DNA of 64,000 nucleotides from an uncultured bacterium (GCA_949286705.1 CASEDF010000002.1:1-64000); one strand, 5' to 3'; positions 34,566 to 43,272 are shown, counted from the first letter of the stretch. Numbers and translations: made by a program. Notes: generated by a model from the sequence alone, not told the origin.

Positions 34566-34755
34566 AATACTTATACTCCTATATTGTTCGTTTGACATAT
34601 TATGTATCGGTTTGAAAATTTAAAATCTTTAATCATTGTTTTGATGTATTTTCCTGAAAAGCGCCGTGAAATCCGGTTTTTAGCCATAAAAAAATGTTTT
34701 TACATTTTGTTACAAAAAAGTTTTTTTAAGATATATGGCATTTTTTGCCATGTTG

Positions 34756-34790
34756 TGCTATTATTATCAAGGTAATATTAATATAAGGAG
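34756..34790 (+). promoter_or_regulatory. infC promoter and ribosome-binding site
   Basis: TGC-TATTAT (34756-34764) is an extended -10 identical to that of the DUF559 gene. AAGGAG at 34785-34790 is eight bases before an ATA at 34799 but 38 bases before the first ATG, so it fits the non-AUG start. Confidence 0.6.
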
Positions 34791-34798
34791 ACAGGACA

Positions 34799-35320
34799 AT
34801 AGCTAACTACAATAAGGATCAGGCAATTATGAACGAGCGAATTCGCTCCAAAGAGGTCAGATTAATTGACGATAAAGGTACTAATCACGGGGTCGTTCCG
34901 ACTTCAAAAGCTTTACAAATGGCATACGATGCAGATCTCGATCTGGTTCTTATCAGCCCCAATCAGGAGCCTCCTGTAGCCAAAATTCTGAATTACGGAA
35001 AATATAAGTACGAGCTTGAAAAACGCGCTAAAGAAGCTAAGAAAAAACAGCATGTCGTTGAGGTTAAAGAAATTAAGGTCAGATATAAAATCGATACCCA
35101 TGACTATAATGTGCGTATTAATAATATCAAAAAATTTATTTCTCAAGGTAATAAGGTTAAAATCGTTATCATGCTCAGAGGCCGCGAAATGCAGCATAGC
35201 GAACTTGCATTCGACCTCGCTAACCGCTTTATTGAGGATTTGAAAGAAGAACCCCTGCAAATTGAGAAAAAACCTATGCTCGAAGGCCGCAACGTTACTT
35301 TGTACCTCGGACCTCAATAA
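34799..35320 (+). CDS. infC: Translation initiation factor IF-3
   Basis: Binds the 30S subunit and helps check the start codon, 173 aa if it starts at ATA 34799 (163 aa from the ATG at 34829). The longer form reads ANYNKDQAI before MNERIRSKEVRLIDDKGTNH, matching the 10-20 residues that precede N.RIR in other IF-3 proteins, and has the better spaced ribosome-binding site. IF-3 genes in other bacteria start at AUU, AUC or AUA, which IF-3 itself rejects, giving autoregulation. The N domain (to about 85), lysine-rich linker (KRAKEAKKKQHVVEVKEIK) and C domain with GNKVKIVIMLRGREMQH are intact. Confidence 0.95.
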   Translation: MANYNKDQAIMNERIRSKEVRLIDDKGTNHGVVPTSKALQMAYDADLDLVLISPNQEPPVAKILNYGKYKYELEKRAKEAKKKQHVVEVKEIKVRYKIDTHDYNVRINNIKKFISQGNKVKIVIMLRGREMQHSELAFDLANRFIEDLKEEPLQIEKKPMLEGRNVTLYLGPQ

Positions 35321-35373
35321 AAGTTCTTGACGTTTTAAATTCAGCAGATAAAATAAAATATGTGACCAAAATA

Positions 35374-35404
35374 GGTCATCCCGAACTTGTTTCGGGATCT
35401 CATG
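35374..35404 (+). repeat. GTCATCC-type palindrome before tRNA-Phe
   Basis: GTCATCCCGAACTTGTTTCG followed by GGATCTCATG is one copy of the palindrome that also lies at 9778, 9856, 14188 and 44943, and in frame in argS. Confidence 0.75.
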
Positions 35405-35421
35405 AAAATTAAATAAAATGT

Positions 35422-35497
35422 GCCGCGTTAGCTCAGTTGGTAGAGCAAGGGACTGAAAATCCCTGTGTCCTTGGTTCGATTCCGAGACGCGGCACCA
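35422..35497 (+). tRNA. tRNA-Phe (GAA)
   Basis: Complete cloverleaf: GCCGCGT/ACGCGGC acceptor, GCTC...GAGC D arm, AGGGA/TCCCT anticodon stem with loop CTGAAAA (anticodon GAA), CTTGG-TTCGATT-CCGAG T arm, discriminator A, and encoded CCA at 35495-35497. It lies 101 bases after infC. Confidence 0.97.
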
Positions 35498-35790
35498 TTT
35501 TTTTTAATCGCGATAATTATTTAAAAAAAAATAAGGTTTTCGACCAAAAAATGAGCCTTGTCCCGGAGCAAGGTCAAGCCTTGCCCTCTCGCAAAACGAT
35601 AATCAATCGTTTTGCTCGGCAGAGTGAGACGCGGCAATTTTTTTGCTCAAAATCCTTGCGGATTTTGAAGTCCTTGGTTCCCTCTCGAGAAACGATAATT
35701 CCCCGGCAATTTTGAGTTTTATTGTCTAAATTCAAATGTGCTGTCGTGCCTTTGGCACTTTTGCTCGGCAGAGTGAGTTGCGGCATATTT
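35498..35790. repeat. Gap with repeated tRNA-Phe 3'-end fragments
   Basis: GAGACGCGGCA, the 3' part of the tRNA (35484-35494), recurs at 35626-35636 and in a decayed form (GAGTTGCGGCA) at about 35775-35785. GTCCTTGGTTC of the T arm (35467-35477) recurs at 35670-35680. TTTTGCTCGGCAGAGTGAG precedes both downstream copies. Two hairpins, GCAAAACGAT/ATCGTTTTGC (35591-35614) and GTGCCTTTGGCAC (about 35747-35759), lie between. No gene is supported. Confidence 0.65.
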
Positions 35791-35803
35791 TTTGTAATCA
35801 TTT

Positions 35804-36565
35804 TTATGCCTGCTGGTTTGCTATGCGTTTAACGATTTTTAAATATTCCTTTTGTGATTCGTAGACCATTTCAGAAATGAAATTTATAAACGGCTTAAAG
35901 TCATTATGATTTGAGCTTTGTAATGCTCTTATATAATCAGCTCTTACAACAGGCGGAATAATCGTTATATTGTAGCCTGCTTGTAATAATGCTAAATTCA
36001 TTAATAACCTCGCTACTCTGCCGTTTCCGTCAATAAACGGGTGAATGTTTACAAATAATGCGTGTACCATTGCCGCATATTCAACAGGGTGTAAGCGTTG
36101 TTTTAGATCGTAAAGTTCTTTTATAAAATCTTTCATTTTGTCGTCTAATTCTGCAGGTGAAGGAAAATCAATGTCCGCTCCTGTAACTATTACCTGTTTA
36201 TCCCGATAACAGCCGGCATGTGCGTTATCTATTTTGGAATAAAACAGGCTGTGCAATGTTTTTATATCGTCTTCCGTAAAGGTTTTGTTCTTTGCCAGTT
36301 CTAATAACAAATCAAAAGCTGCGGCGTGTCCGACCGTTTCTAAGTGATCTTTCATTGGTTTTCCGTTTATTGTTAAACCGTCTTCCAACACTACCTTGGT
36401 TTCAACTAAATCAAGGGTATTTCCCTCTAATGCATTTGAGGAATATGTAAGTCCGATTTTGTAATATTCATGTATCTGTTTTAAGGCATCCTTGCTTAGT
36501 GGTCTGTATTTGTCTATTTCGGTCTTTAATTTATCAATTTCTGCACATTTGTTTTCGTAATTCAT
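35804..36565 (-). CDS. Fic-domain AMP transferase (or deAMPylase)
   Basis: Fic-family enzyme that transfers AMP, or related groups, from ATP to a protein hydroxyl, 253 aa. The catalytic motif HPFIDGNGRVAR is at residues 175-186. The N-terminal inhibitory motif SNALEGN (43-49, fitting (S/T)xxxE(G/N) with S43, E47 and G48) makes it a class II Fic protein that is self-inhibited. The flap region ADIDFPSPAELDDKMKD lies at about 130-147. Targets cannot be predicted. An extended -10 TGCTAAAAT is present upstream on the minus strand. No antitoxin gene (as in class I Fic pairs) is adjacent, as expected for class II. Confidence 0.92.
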   Translation of the reverse strand: MNYENKCAEIDKLKTEIDKYRPLSKDALKQIHEYYKIGLTYSSNALEGNTLDLVETKVVLEDGLTINGKPMKDHLETVGHAAAFDLLLELAKNKTFTEDDIKTLHSLFYSKIDNAHAGCYRDKQVIVTGADIDFPSPAELDDKMKDFIKELYDLKQRLHPVEYAAMVHALFVNIHPFIDGNGRVARLLMNLALLQAGYNITIIPPVVRADYIRALQSSNHNDFKPFINFISEMVYESQKEYLKIVKRIANQQA

Positions 36566-36627
36566 TTATAACCTCACATATATCCCGGTTATAATTTTAG
36601 CATTTATCCTTTTTTATTTCAACTGAT

Positions 36628-37938
36628 TTATATATTCTCGGGAAATTCAAAATCTTCGTCGTTGGTTTCGCGTAAAAAATCCGTCCAGCTATTGTAGTAT
36701 TCGCTCAGGGCATAAGTGTAGCCCACTATAATTGATCTGTAACCCTGCTTCATTACAATTAACGCGGTTATGTCGGATTTGCCGTGTTCGTAGCTGTCCA
36801 TTGACATATCAATCATTTTTTCGGAGCTTTTTAGAATTTTTTCCTCATAGTAATTCAGGTTTTCCCCTGCCGTTAAAAATCTTTCGTAAGCCGCACTTAC
36901 GTCTTTTACGGCTTTGTTTTTTACAGATTCGTATTTTAATTCCGCCTGTTGAACTTTGAGGGCTGCATTTTGAATTTCCGGTGCATAGTTGTAAAATAAT
37001 GGTATGTTTACAAGGCTTGCACCCGCATAGGCGCCGTTATTAAAGTTGCCGGTATCAGAATAGGCTCCGGGTTTAAATGCATATCCTCCCGTAAGCGAAA
37101 TGTCCGGAATCCTCTGACGCGCTACAACCGTCAGGTTCTTTTCGGCTATATCAATTTCTTGTTTCGCTATTTTAACGTCATAACGGTTTTCCAGCGCCTT
37201 TTCTAAAATTGCGCTGAACTGCGGGAATTTGTATGTCGGCGGAGGGGTCAGCATCTCTTCAAAATTATTTTCTTCGGAAAAAAGTTTGTCTTTACTGTCG
37301 TAAATTACTTTATCAGGATCGTTTATTATTTTATTAAAGCCTGCAAGCGCCGTATTTACATTTACTTTTGCCGTGTTAACCTGTGTGATTAACTGGTTGA
37401 GCGCAATTTCTGCCTGCAATACGTCAATTTCAGGAACTTCATTTGCTTTTGCACGGTGTTCCGCAATATCCAGCAGCTCCTCCTGCAATTCTTTTTGCTG
37501 TTCAAGTGTATCAAGTATGGATTTTTGCGCTACAAGGTTTATGTAAGCTTCACGAACATCCATTTTTAAATCAAATTTTGTGTAGCTTACATTTTTTTCA
37601 ACCAGTGCAAGGTTTGAGGCTGCAAGATTTTTGCGGGCGCTGCGTTTCAAAATCTCTATGTCTTCGCTGAGTCCGACCTGTCTGGGCTCGGATCTTCCCG
37701 CTGCTCCCATAAAGTAAAATGCCCCGACTGACGGGTTTTGAAGTTTGTTTGCGGTTTTTATATTGTTTTTTGCTATCTCTACTTCTATCCGGGCTGCTTT
37801 AAGGTCAATATTGTTTTTTAATGCGGCATCTACAGCTTCATTCAGATAAACTTTTTTGACCGGCTTTATATCTTCAATGCCTGAAACGCCTATCGGGCAT
37901 GTGATGATTATTATTAGTATTATTAAAAACTTTTTCAT
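36628..37938 (-). CDS. TolC-family outer-membrane efflux protein
   Basis: Outer-membrane channel component of efflux or type I secretion systems, 436 aa with a signal peptide (MKKFLIILIIIITCPIGVSG). Two OEP repeats are visible: the first with NEAVDAALKNNIDLKAARIEVEIAKNNI (cut here for length), LEQQKELQEELLDIAEHRAKANEVPEIDVLQAEIALNQL in the coiled-coil hairpin, and the second with ILEKALENRYDVKIAKQEIDIAEKNLTVVARQRIPDISLTGGY and the matching hairpin near 340-400. Presence of this protein supports a diderm envelope. No pump or membrane-fusion partner gene is next to it; only the minus-strand Fic gene follows, 62 bases downstream. Confidence 0.88.
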   Translation of the reverse strand: MKKFLIILIIIITCPIGVSGIEDIKPVKKVYLNEAVDAALKNNIDLKAARIEVEIAKNNIKTANKLQNPSVGAFYFMGAAGRSEPRQVGLSEDIEILKRSARKNLAASNLALVEKNVSYTKFDLKMDVREAYINLVAQKSILDTLEQQKELQEELLDIAEHRAKANEVPEIDVLQAEIALNQLITQVNTAKVNVNTALAGFNKIINDPDKVIYDSKDKLFSEENNFEEMLTPPPTYKFPQFSAILEKALENRYDVKIAKQEIDIAEKNLTVVARQRIPDISLTGGYAFKPGAYSDTGNFNNGAYAGASLVNIPLFYNYAPEIQNAALKVQQAELKYESVKNKAVKDVSAAYERFLTAGENLNYYEEKILKSSEKMIDMSMDSYEHGKSDITALIVMKQGYRSIIVGYTYALSEYYNSWTDFLRETNDEDFEFPENI

Positions 37939-37947
37939 ACTATAAAA

Positions 37948-37956
37948 ATTATAGCA
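37948..37956 (-). promoter_or_regulatory. Extended -10 promoter of the TolC-like gene
   Basis: TGC-TATAAT on the minus strand, ending nine bases before the ATG at 37938. The predicted leader is about three bases with no ribosome-binding site, so this message is close to leaderless. Confidence 0.5.
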
Positions 37957-38020
37957 CGAAATATGTCTGTGTTTAATTTTTTAAAATGCTTTGTTATATT
38001 CATATTTGTAACGATATTTG

Positions 38021-38049
38021 TTGACAGCAGTAATAAAACGTGTTAAATT
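38021..38049 (+). promoter_or_regulatory. Promoter of the pilin cluster
   Basis: TTGACA (38021-38026) and TAAATT (38044-38049) are 17 bases apart, upstream of the ATG at 38082. The 13-base sequence TGTAACGATATTT (38007-38019) adjoins the -35 and also occurs upstream of pilT. Confidence 0.55.
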
Positions 38050-38081
38050 GGGTATAGGAATATAGTATACGGGGATTTTTT

Positions 38082-38771
38082 ATGAGAAGATTTGCATTCA
38101 CTCTGGCGGAACTTTTGATAGCACTTACAGTTGTTGGTGTGGTTGCTGTGTTGACAGTGCCCGGCGTTACAAAAAATATCTATGCAAAATCTAATATAGT
38201 TAAATTGGAAGCTACCGTCAAAACGCTTAATGATGCTCTTAATAATATGATGGTTAATGAACGTATTACTCAGGTTACTGACGGATCTTTGTTTAATGAT
38301 TCGGATGAATTTATAAGCAAGTATTTGAAAATTACCTCGGATTGTCATAATGATGATGAGGATTCGTATGATGCTGATTGCATTATAAATGCATCCACAA
38401 TAGAACAAGCGGCTCCACCCCCAGGAGGAGCAGTGCAGGCGCGTCTATGTGGCGGGCTTGCTGGTAGCACCAATTTTTTAGTAAAACTCGCTAATGGCGC
38501 AAAAGTCCGTTTTTGTGATTCGTCTTCTTTGAGCGGTACACCGGGCTATATCCTCATTGATGTTAACGGCAGTGATGCACCGAATGTATACGGACGTGAT
38601 GTTTTTGAGGTTGAGGTTCTGGATGACGGTACTGTCGGGCAGGGAAATTATATTGAAGCGAATAATGTTAGTGATGAAACAATATTAAATAATTGCCGCA
38701 GAAGTAGTAGCTATGCGGGATTTTACTGCTATTATCTGTTAGAACATAATAATTGGGAGATGAATTACTAA
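38082..38771 (+). CDS. Type IV prepilin-like protein 1
   Basis: Prepilin-type protein of 229 aa with a short leader MRRFA, then FTLAELLIALTVVGVVAVLT; the cleavage is expected before the F or after the A as in class III or type IV prepilins (the leader lacks the usual G). The N-terminal helix is followed by a globular part with two paired Cys regions (DCHNDDEDSYDADC, NCRRSSSYAGFYC). A block GYILIDVNGSDAPNVYGRDVFEVEV near 170-195 and the last residues NNWEMNY are shared with the next two genes. Likely pilus or pseudopilus component displayed on the surface. It is first of three tandem genes and its own promoter is visible. Confidence 0.85.
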   Translation: MRRFAFTLAELLIALTVVGVVAVLTVPGVTKNIYAKSNIVKLEATVKTLNDALNNMMVNERITQVTDGSLFNDSDEFISKYLKITSDCHNDDEDSYDADCIINASTIEQAAPPPGGAVQARLCGGLAGSTNFLVKLANGAKVRFCDSSSLSGTPGYILIDVNGSDAPNVYGRDVFEVEVLDDGTVGQGNYIEANNVSDETILNNCRRSSSYAGFYCYYLLEHNNWEMNY

Positions 38772-38774
38772 GGT

Positions 38775-39416
38775 ATGAAAAAAGCTTTTTCTTTGGCAGA
38801 ATTATTAATAGCTTTGACAATTGTGGGTGTTGTTGCAGTGCTTACAGTGCCTCATGTTATGCGTAATGCTTTTTTAAAATCCAATATAGCAACTTTGCAG
38901 CAAACATATACCAAACTTTCCGAAAATATTAAGTCTGCGATGCTTGAAGAAAGAATTCAGCTTTTGGAAGATCTTGACCTTCCTCTGGTCAGTGATGAAG
39001 ATACGCAGGCTCATGCTTTTATTAAAAAGTATTTTGACATTTCAAAGGATTGCGGCGGTGCTCTGAGCGGATGTTTTGCAGACGCTTATAAAGATATTGA
39101 AGGCAATTCCCGAAGTGATATGTTTTCTTTTTATGATTCTGCGGAGTTTTTTGTTCTGGCTAATGGCGCAGCCGTTGCTTTGCCTGAAAATGTCACAGGA
39201 TATATATTTATTGATGCTAATAATGTTGATCCTCCGAATGTTCTGGGCAGAGATTTATTTGTTTTTCATGTCGATAATAAGGGTAACACGTCCGCAAGGT
39301 CACCTCTTGCCAATCACAGCCTTGATAATATAGCCGCTGATTGCAAAACTTTTAGCGGTTACTGGATTTCATGCCTTGAATATTTAGAGGCGAATAATTG
39401 GAGTATGGATTATTAA
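38775..39416 (+). CDS. Type IV prepilin-like protein 2
   Basis: Paralogue of the previous gene, 213 aa, starting three bases after its stop. The leader MKKAFSLAELLIALTIVGVV is directly followed by the hydrophobic helix and then HVMRNAFLKSNIATLQQTYTK. The shared block is YIFIDANNVDPPNVLGRD and LFVFHVDNKG, and the end is NNWSMDY. Cys pairs DCGGALSGC and DCKTFSGYWISC are present. Function within the pilus (major, minor or adhesin-like) is not readable. Its shadow frames are ignored. Confidence 0.85.
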   Translation: MKKAFSLAELLIALTIVGVVAVLTVPHVMRNAFLKSNIATLQQTYTKLSENIKSAMLEERIQLLEDLDLPLVSDEDTQAHAFIKKYFDISKDCGGALSGCFADAYKDIEGNSRSDMFSFYDSAEFFVLANGAAVALPENVTGYIFIDANNVDPPNVLGRDLFVFHVDNKGNTSARSPLANHSLDNIAADCKTFSGYWISCLEYLEANNWSMDY

Positions 39417-39426
39417 AGGAGTATAT

Positions 39427-40062
39427 ATGATGAAAAAAGCTTTTACTTTGAACGAATTGTTAATAGCTGTCGCTGTAATCGGTATTATTTTGATTATTAC
39501 CGTGCCGATTGTGTATTCTCATTTTAGTAAAAAATCTCAGGTGGCAGGTTTGCAAAGAGTTTACACCGCAGTTACAAATGCAGTTAAACTTATGATGATT
39601 GATGAAAGGGTTAAATCTATTGCAAAATCTTCGTTATATCTGGATGAAGGTGATACTGTAGCTAATACGGCGGGTGCTTTTTTAAAAAAATATTTTAATG
39701 TTAAGACGGATTGCGGAACTGAACCCGGCGAATGTTTTGCAGCATCTTATGTTAATTTGAATCAGGAAGCCATAAATTTACCGTCTTCTAATGAGGCTTA
39801 TTGTGTTATGACTTCTACAAATGCTTCTGTATGTCTTACACCTCCCGAGGAAACCAGAGCCGCAAGAGTGCTGGTTGATGTGAACGGACCCGCACGGCCG
39901 AATATCGCCGGCAGAGATTTATTCCTGTTTTACATTTACGGCGACGGATTTATCGGTGACAGAGTATCTAACTCTGATACTACGGAAGAATGCCGTTCCA
40001 ATTCATACGGTTCCGGCTGCTTTAACAGGATTGTCAATGCTGATTGGTCTATGGATTACTAG
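39427..40062 (+). CDS. Type IV prepilin-like protein 3
   Basis: Third tandem prepilin-like protein, 211 aa, beginning MMKKAFTLNELLIAVAVIGI. Here the residue after the leader alanine is F and the position-5 acid E is retained (FTLNE). The shared block is VLVDVNGPARPNIAGRDLFLFY and the end NADWSMDY. Cys pairs DCGTEPGEC and ECRSNSYGSGC are conserved in placement. The stop codon adjoins the ATG of the flippase gene, so the last pilin and the flippase are likely on one transcript. Confidence 0.85.
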   Translation: MMKKAFTLNELLIAVAVIGIILIITVPIVYSHFSKKSQVAGLQRVYTAVTNAVKLMMIDERVKSIAKSSLYLDEGDTVANTAGAFLKKYFNVKTDCGTEPGECFAASYVNLNQEAINLPSSNEAYCVMTSTNASVCLTPPEETRAARVLVDVNGPARPNIAGRDLFLFYIYGDGFIGDRVSNSDTTEECRSNSYGSGCFNRIVNADWSMDY

Positions 40063-41502
40063 ATGTTGTACTTTGGTTTAAGCAAGAATTTTAATACAAT
40101 TATTTCCACCTTTTTGAGTTATTTGCCTTCAAGGCTTCTGGTTGTATTAAATTCTCTTATTATAGTGCCGATTTTTGCCCATATGATGTCGCAAAATGAA
40201 ATCGGTGTTTTTCAGCTTGCTATCGGAATTTTGAATCTGGTATGCACGTGTTCTACGGATTGGATTGCAAAATCTGCTTTGCGGTTTTATGAAAAGTACA
40301 AAACTTGTGACCGGCTGGATGAATTCTTCTCAAATATAATCTGGTTGTGCGTATTTATGTACGGGGTTATATTTTTGAGTTTCTTTTTGTTTTCGGATAT
40401 CATTGTTGAAAAATTATTTATCCAGAAATCCGTTCTTTTGTTGACTTTGTTTATTGTAATTCCGACGGGTGTAAGACAATTTTTGTATCAAATGCTCAGG
40501 GTTTTGAACAGACCGTTTTTGTATTCATTCAGTATTATAATTTATCAAATGTCGCTGTTGGTGCTGTTTCTGGTATTTACCGGATTTTTGCCCAATGTTT
40601 TTGCTGCGCTTGCTGCAATGGGATTTGCCATGCTGCTGATTGATATTTTTATATTTATTCAGCTCGGTTTGAAAATAAAATCGCTGCATAAAATACATTC
40701 GGGAATTCTTTTGGAGAGTTTAAAGTATGCACTGCCGCAAATTATTACAAATTCCAGTATCTGGGTAATTTTAAATATAAATAAGTATGTATTTCAGTAC
40801 AATCAATATTTTTCGGATACTGCAACGGCAGGGGTTGCGTGGCTTTTGCTTTCAAGCATTTTGACGCCTGTTCTGTCAACTTTTTCTTTTGCGATTTTTC
40901 CGTTTATTATAAAAAAATATGAAACCCGCAGCAGGGTTAAGCCTTATATGACATGTTCAATTCAGTTGTATTGTGCGGTTTTTATACCTATAATCGCGTT
41001 ATTTTGTTATTATTCCAAAATAATTACGCATCTGGCATTTGCGGACAAGTATCCGGATACTTGGCTTGTGTTTCCGTTTTTTGCAGCGGTATTATTTCTG
41101 CATGAATTAATGAAACTCTTCAACATTAAATATCATTTACAGAATAAAACTTATATTGAAATGGCGGTAAGTCTGTTAGCCGGGTTGGTCTGTTTGAATT
41201 TGAATTTTATTCTTATAAGCAAATTCCATCTGCTTGGCGCCGGCATGGCTATGCTGTCTTCAATATTGTTTTTATTACTGCTTAATCTTATTATCCAATT
41301 TAAGAGTCTTGATTATATTAATTACGGTGCTGTTTCAAAAACAGGCGTTATCGTTATTTTGTTTACGGTTATTTCATATTTGTTCGTTGAACTTTTATTT
41401 ACGCCGTTGAATTTTATTTATTTAGATATAATAAAATTGCTTTTATTCACGTTTATATGTTATATTTTAAGCGTTGTTTTTGCCAAAAAGTTATTTGGAT
41501 AA
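40063..41502 (+). CDS. MOP-superfamily polysaccharide/oligosaccharide flippase
   Basis: Polytopic membrane protein of 479 aa with about 12-14 helices, resembling Wzx-like and MATE-type flippases (MurJ/PST family). It opens with SRLLVVLNSLIIVPIFAHM (shown in part), the pattern FLSYLPSRLLVVLNSLIIVPI being typical of the first helix, and later LQNKTYIEMAVSLLAGLV in the second half. It would move lipid-linked sugars across the inner membrane, for capsule, O-antigen or pilin glycan. It follows the pilin genes immediately, suggesting a link to surface assembly. No glycosyltransferase genes are nearby, so the sugar is unknown. Its 3' end overlaps a convergent gene by 12 bases. Confidence 0.75.
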   Translation: MLYFGLSKNFNTIISTFLSYLPSRLLVVLNSLIIVPIFAHMMSQNEIGVFQLAIGILNLVCTCSTDWIAKSALRFYEKYKTCDRLDEFFSNIIWLCVFMYGVIFLSFFLFSDIIVEKLFIQKSVLLLTLFIVIPTGVRQFLYQMLRVLNRPFLYSFSIIIYQMSLLVLFLVFTGFLPNVFAALAAMGFAMLLIDIFIFIQLGLKIKSLHKIHSGILLESLKYALPQIITNSSIWVILNINKYVFQYNQYFSDTATAGVAWLLLSSILTPVLSTFSFAIFPFIIKKYETRSRVKPYMTCSIQLYCAVFIPIIALFCYYSKIITHLAFADKYPDTWLVFPFFAAVLFLHELMKLFNIKYHLQNKTYIEMAVSLLAGLVCLNLNFILISKFHLLGAGMAMLSSILFLLLLNLIIQFKSLDYINYGAVSKTGVIVILFTVISYLFVELLFTPLNFIYLDIIKLLLFTFICYILSVVFAKKLFG

Positions 41503-43248
41503 GAGTAAAAAGCGTCTTTTTATTCTGAAATTTTTCTTGTCATCAAGAAGCTGTGAGCGCATTTTCTGCCAGGTTTGTTCTTCTTCTGCAGAAGGTTTGT
41601 AGCGAACCCAGACAGCGTATCTTACTTTCGGACCGGAAAGTTCTGATTTGCTTATAAATTTGTATTCAACATCGGCAAGGTCATTTGCTTTTGCCATAAG
41701 CTTCAAGTCTTTTTCGGGAATTGTTGAAGTGAATTCATCTTTAACAATCCCCATGAGGTTTTTGTCAAGCCAGCACATGTTAATTTTATGAAAGCCTGCC
41801 ATATCCATAATCTTGCTGAAGGTGTCAATATAGCCCGTAACTTTTTCTCTGTCGCTGGTTGATTCCAGAACAATTTTGTCCAGTGTATCGGAAACAGGTG
41901 TTGCTGTTTTCATTATATATTTGTAGTAATCTTTTAATTTGAATTCGGAATTTATTAATTTTAAGCGTTCTGCAAGGTCATTTGTGTAATTTTCGATAAG
42001 TGTCATGTCGTCTTTATTGAAGAGATTGGATTCCTTCATATCGTGAGTAATTTGTTTCATGGTATTTACGTGTTCCGTAACTTTATTATTATATTGTGCC
42101 TTGAGGTAAAGATTCGGCATTGCTGAAATCTGTACAAGATTGCCGAAAGCCGTCTGCCAGTCGTTTATAAGTTGAATTTTCGGGTTATTCAGGTTTGTTT
42201 CAATAGTAGTATTGATATCCTCAACGGTTTTAGGATCGAGAACAGGCAGAATTAAATCTTCACATTGCAAAACGCGTTTGAACAATTTGACAGGACGTTG
42301 CTGTATTTCTTTCAGGTTGGAAAATTCTTGCAGATGCCTTTTAAAATTAAACAGTCTGTATTCAATATAAGCGTCATCATCCGTTAAAAGATTAAGGTGC
42401 TTTAGGTATTTGGCGGAGCAGTTTCCTGCAAATATTACCGGCACAAAAAATCTTCTGGTCAATTGCAGCCTTTGTCCCGTAAAGGATTCCGCAACTATTT
42501 CGGCATTTACTATATCACCGCCCTTTTTTATATCAACGTAAAAATCCGTTACAATGGTGATTTCTCTTAACATATCACGCGTATTTTTATCATATTTAAC
42601 AAGATTTGAAAATAGTGTAATCGGATTGTAATCTTCTATGAGTATTTCGTTTGGTTTTAAAATAAACGGAAATGTCATGTGCATTTGTGTACCGTTTTCA
42701 TCAGCAAGTAATTTATCTGTGTAGACGATATAGCCTTTATGGTCAAACAGTTTGGGAATTGAATTGCTGATAGCTTCAATATTTGCATCACGTTTATTAA
42801 AAAGCTGGGTCAACGAGGTTAAAACATCATAATCGGAATAGAATTTGCCGCGGTTAATCGTATTTATGTAGCTGTAAAATTCCGTCTGAAAAATGGTCAT
42901 TTTTTCGTCAATTTTTTTAGCAATATCGCGGCTGTTTTGACCGTCAAATTCATATTCTCCGAGGTATACTCCGATTGAATAATCAAGATCATTCGGTATG
43001 GGATTGTGTTTTATAAAACCCGAACCGTATGCGTTTTTGTATAAAAGTTTTACGTCAAGCTGGCTCGATTTCATCGCAAGAACAGTATGATTCAATGCCT
43101 TGTCGATTTCTTTGAGCGATTTTGAAATATAGGGAAATACTTTTGTATTCACATTAGGGTTAACCCATACAATCTGCAATGCCAATCTGTCAAAAAGCAG
43201 ATAGAACAGTAAAATTATTAATATCCCTAAAAGAAAATTCTTTTTCAT
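41491..43248 (-). CDS. Membrane-anchored protein of unknown function
   Basis: Protein of 585 aa with one N-terminal membrane segment (MKKNFLLGILIILLFYLLFD) and a large soluble part expected outside the cytoplasm. The rest is mostly helical and acidic: two stretches of possible coiled coil (around residues 30-60 and 330-440). I see no catalytic motif, Cys pair or repeat. Single Cys residues near 255, 305 and 500 are not paired. I do not recognise the family. RBS GAGGGG lies before the ATG, and an extended -10 TGCTATAAT is at 43273-43281. It converges with the flippase gene. Confidence 0.7.
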   Translation of the reverse strand: MKKNFLLGILIILLFYLLFDRLALQIVWVNPNVNTKVFPYISKSLKEIDKALNHTVLAMKSSQLDVKLLYKNAYGSGFIKHNPIPNDLDYSIGVYLGEYEFDGQNSRDIAKKIDEKMTIFQTEFYSYINTINRGKFYSDYDVLTSLTQLFNKRDANIEAISNSIPKLFDHKGYIVYTDKLLADENGTQMHMTFPFILKPNEILIEDYNPITLFSNLVKYDKNTRDMLREITIVTDFYVDIKKGGDIVNAEIVAESFTGQRLQLTRRFFVPVIFAGNCSAKYLKHLNLLTDDDAYIEYRLFNFKRHLQEFSNLKEIQQRPVKLFKRVLQCEDLILPVLDPKTVEDINTTIETNLNNPKIQLINDWQTAFGNLVQISAMPNLYLKAQYNNKVTEHVNTMKQITHDMKESNLFNKDDMTLIENYTNDLAERLKLINSEFKLKDYYKYIMKTATPVSDTLDKIVLESTSDREKVTGYIDTFSKIMDMAGFHKINMCWLDKNLMGIVKDEFTSTIPEKDLKLMAKANDLADVEYKFISKSELSGPKVRYAVWVRYKPSAEEEQTWQKMRSQLLDDKKNFRIKRRFLLLSK

Positions 43249-43272
43249 ATACCCCTCTTTCGCTATAAATTG

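Noticed and set aside
35437-35715. Frame of 92 aa crossing tRNA-Phe
   Set aside because: It reads through the tRNA gene and then the repeated tRNA fragments, so it is not a protein gene.
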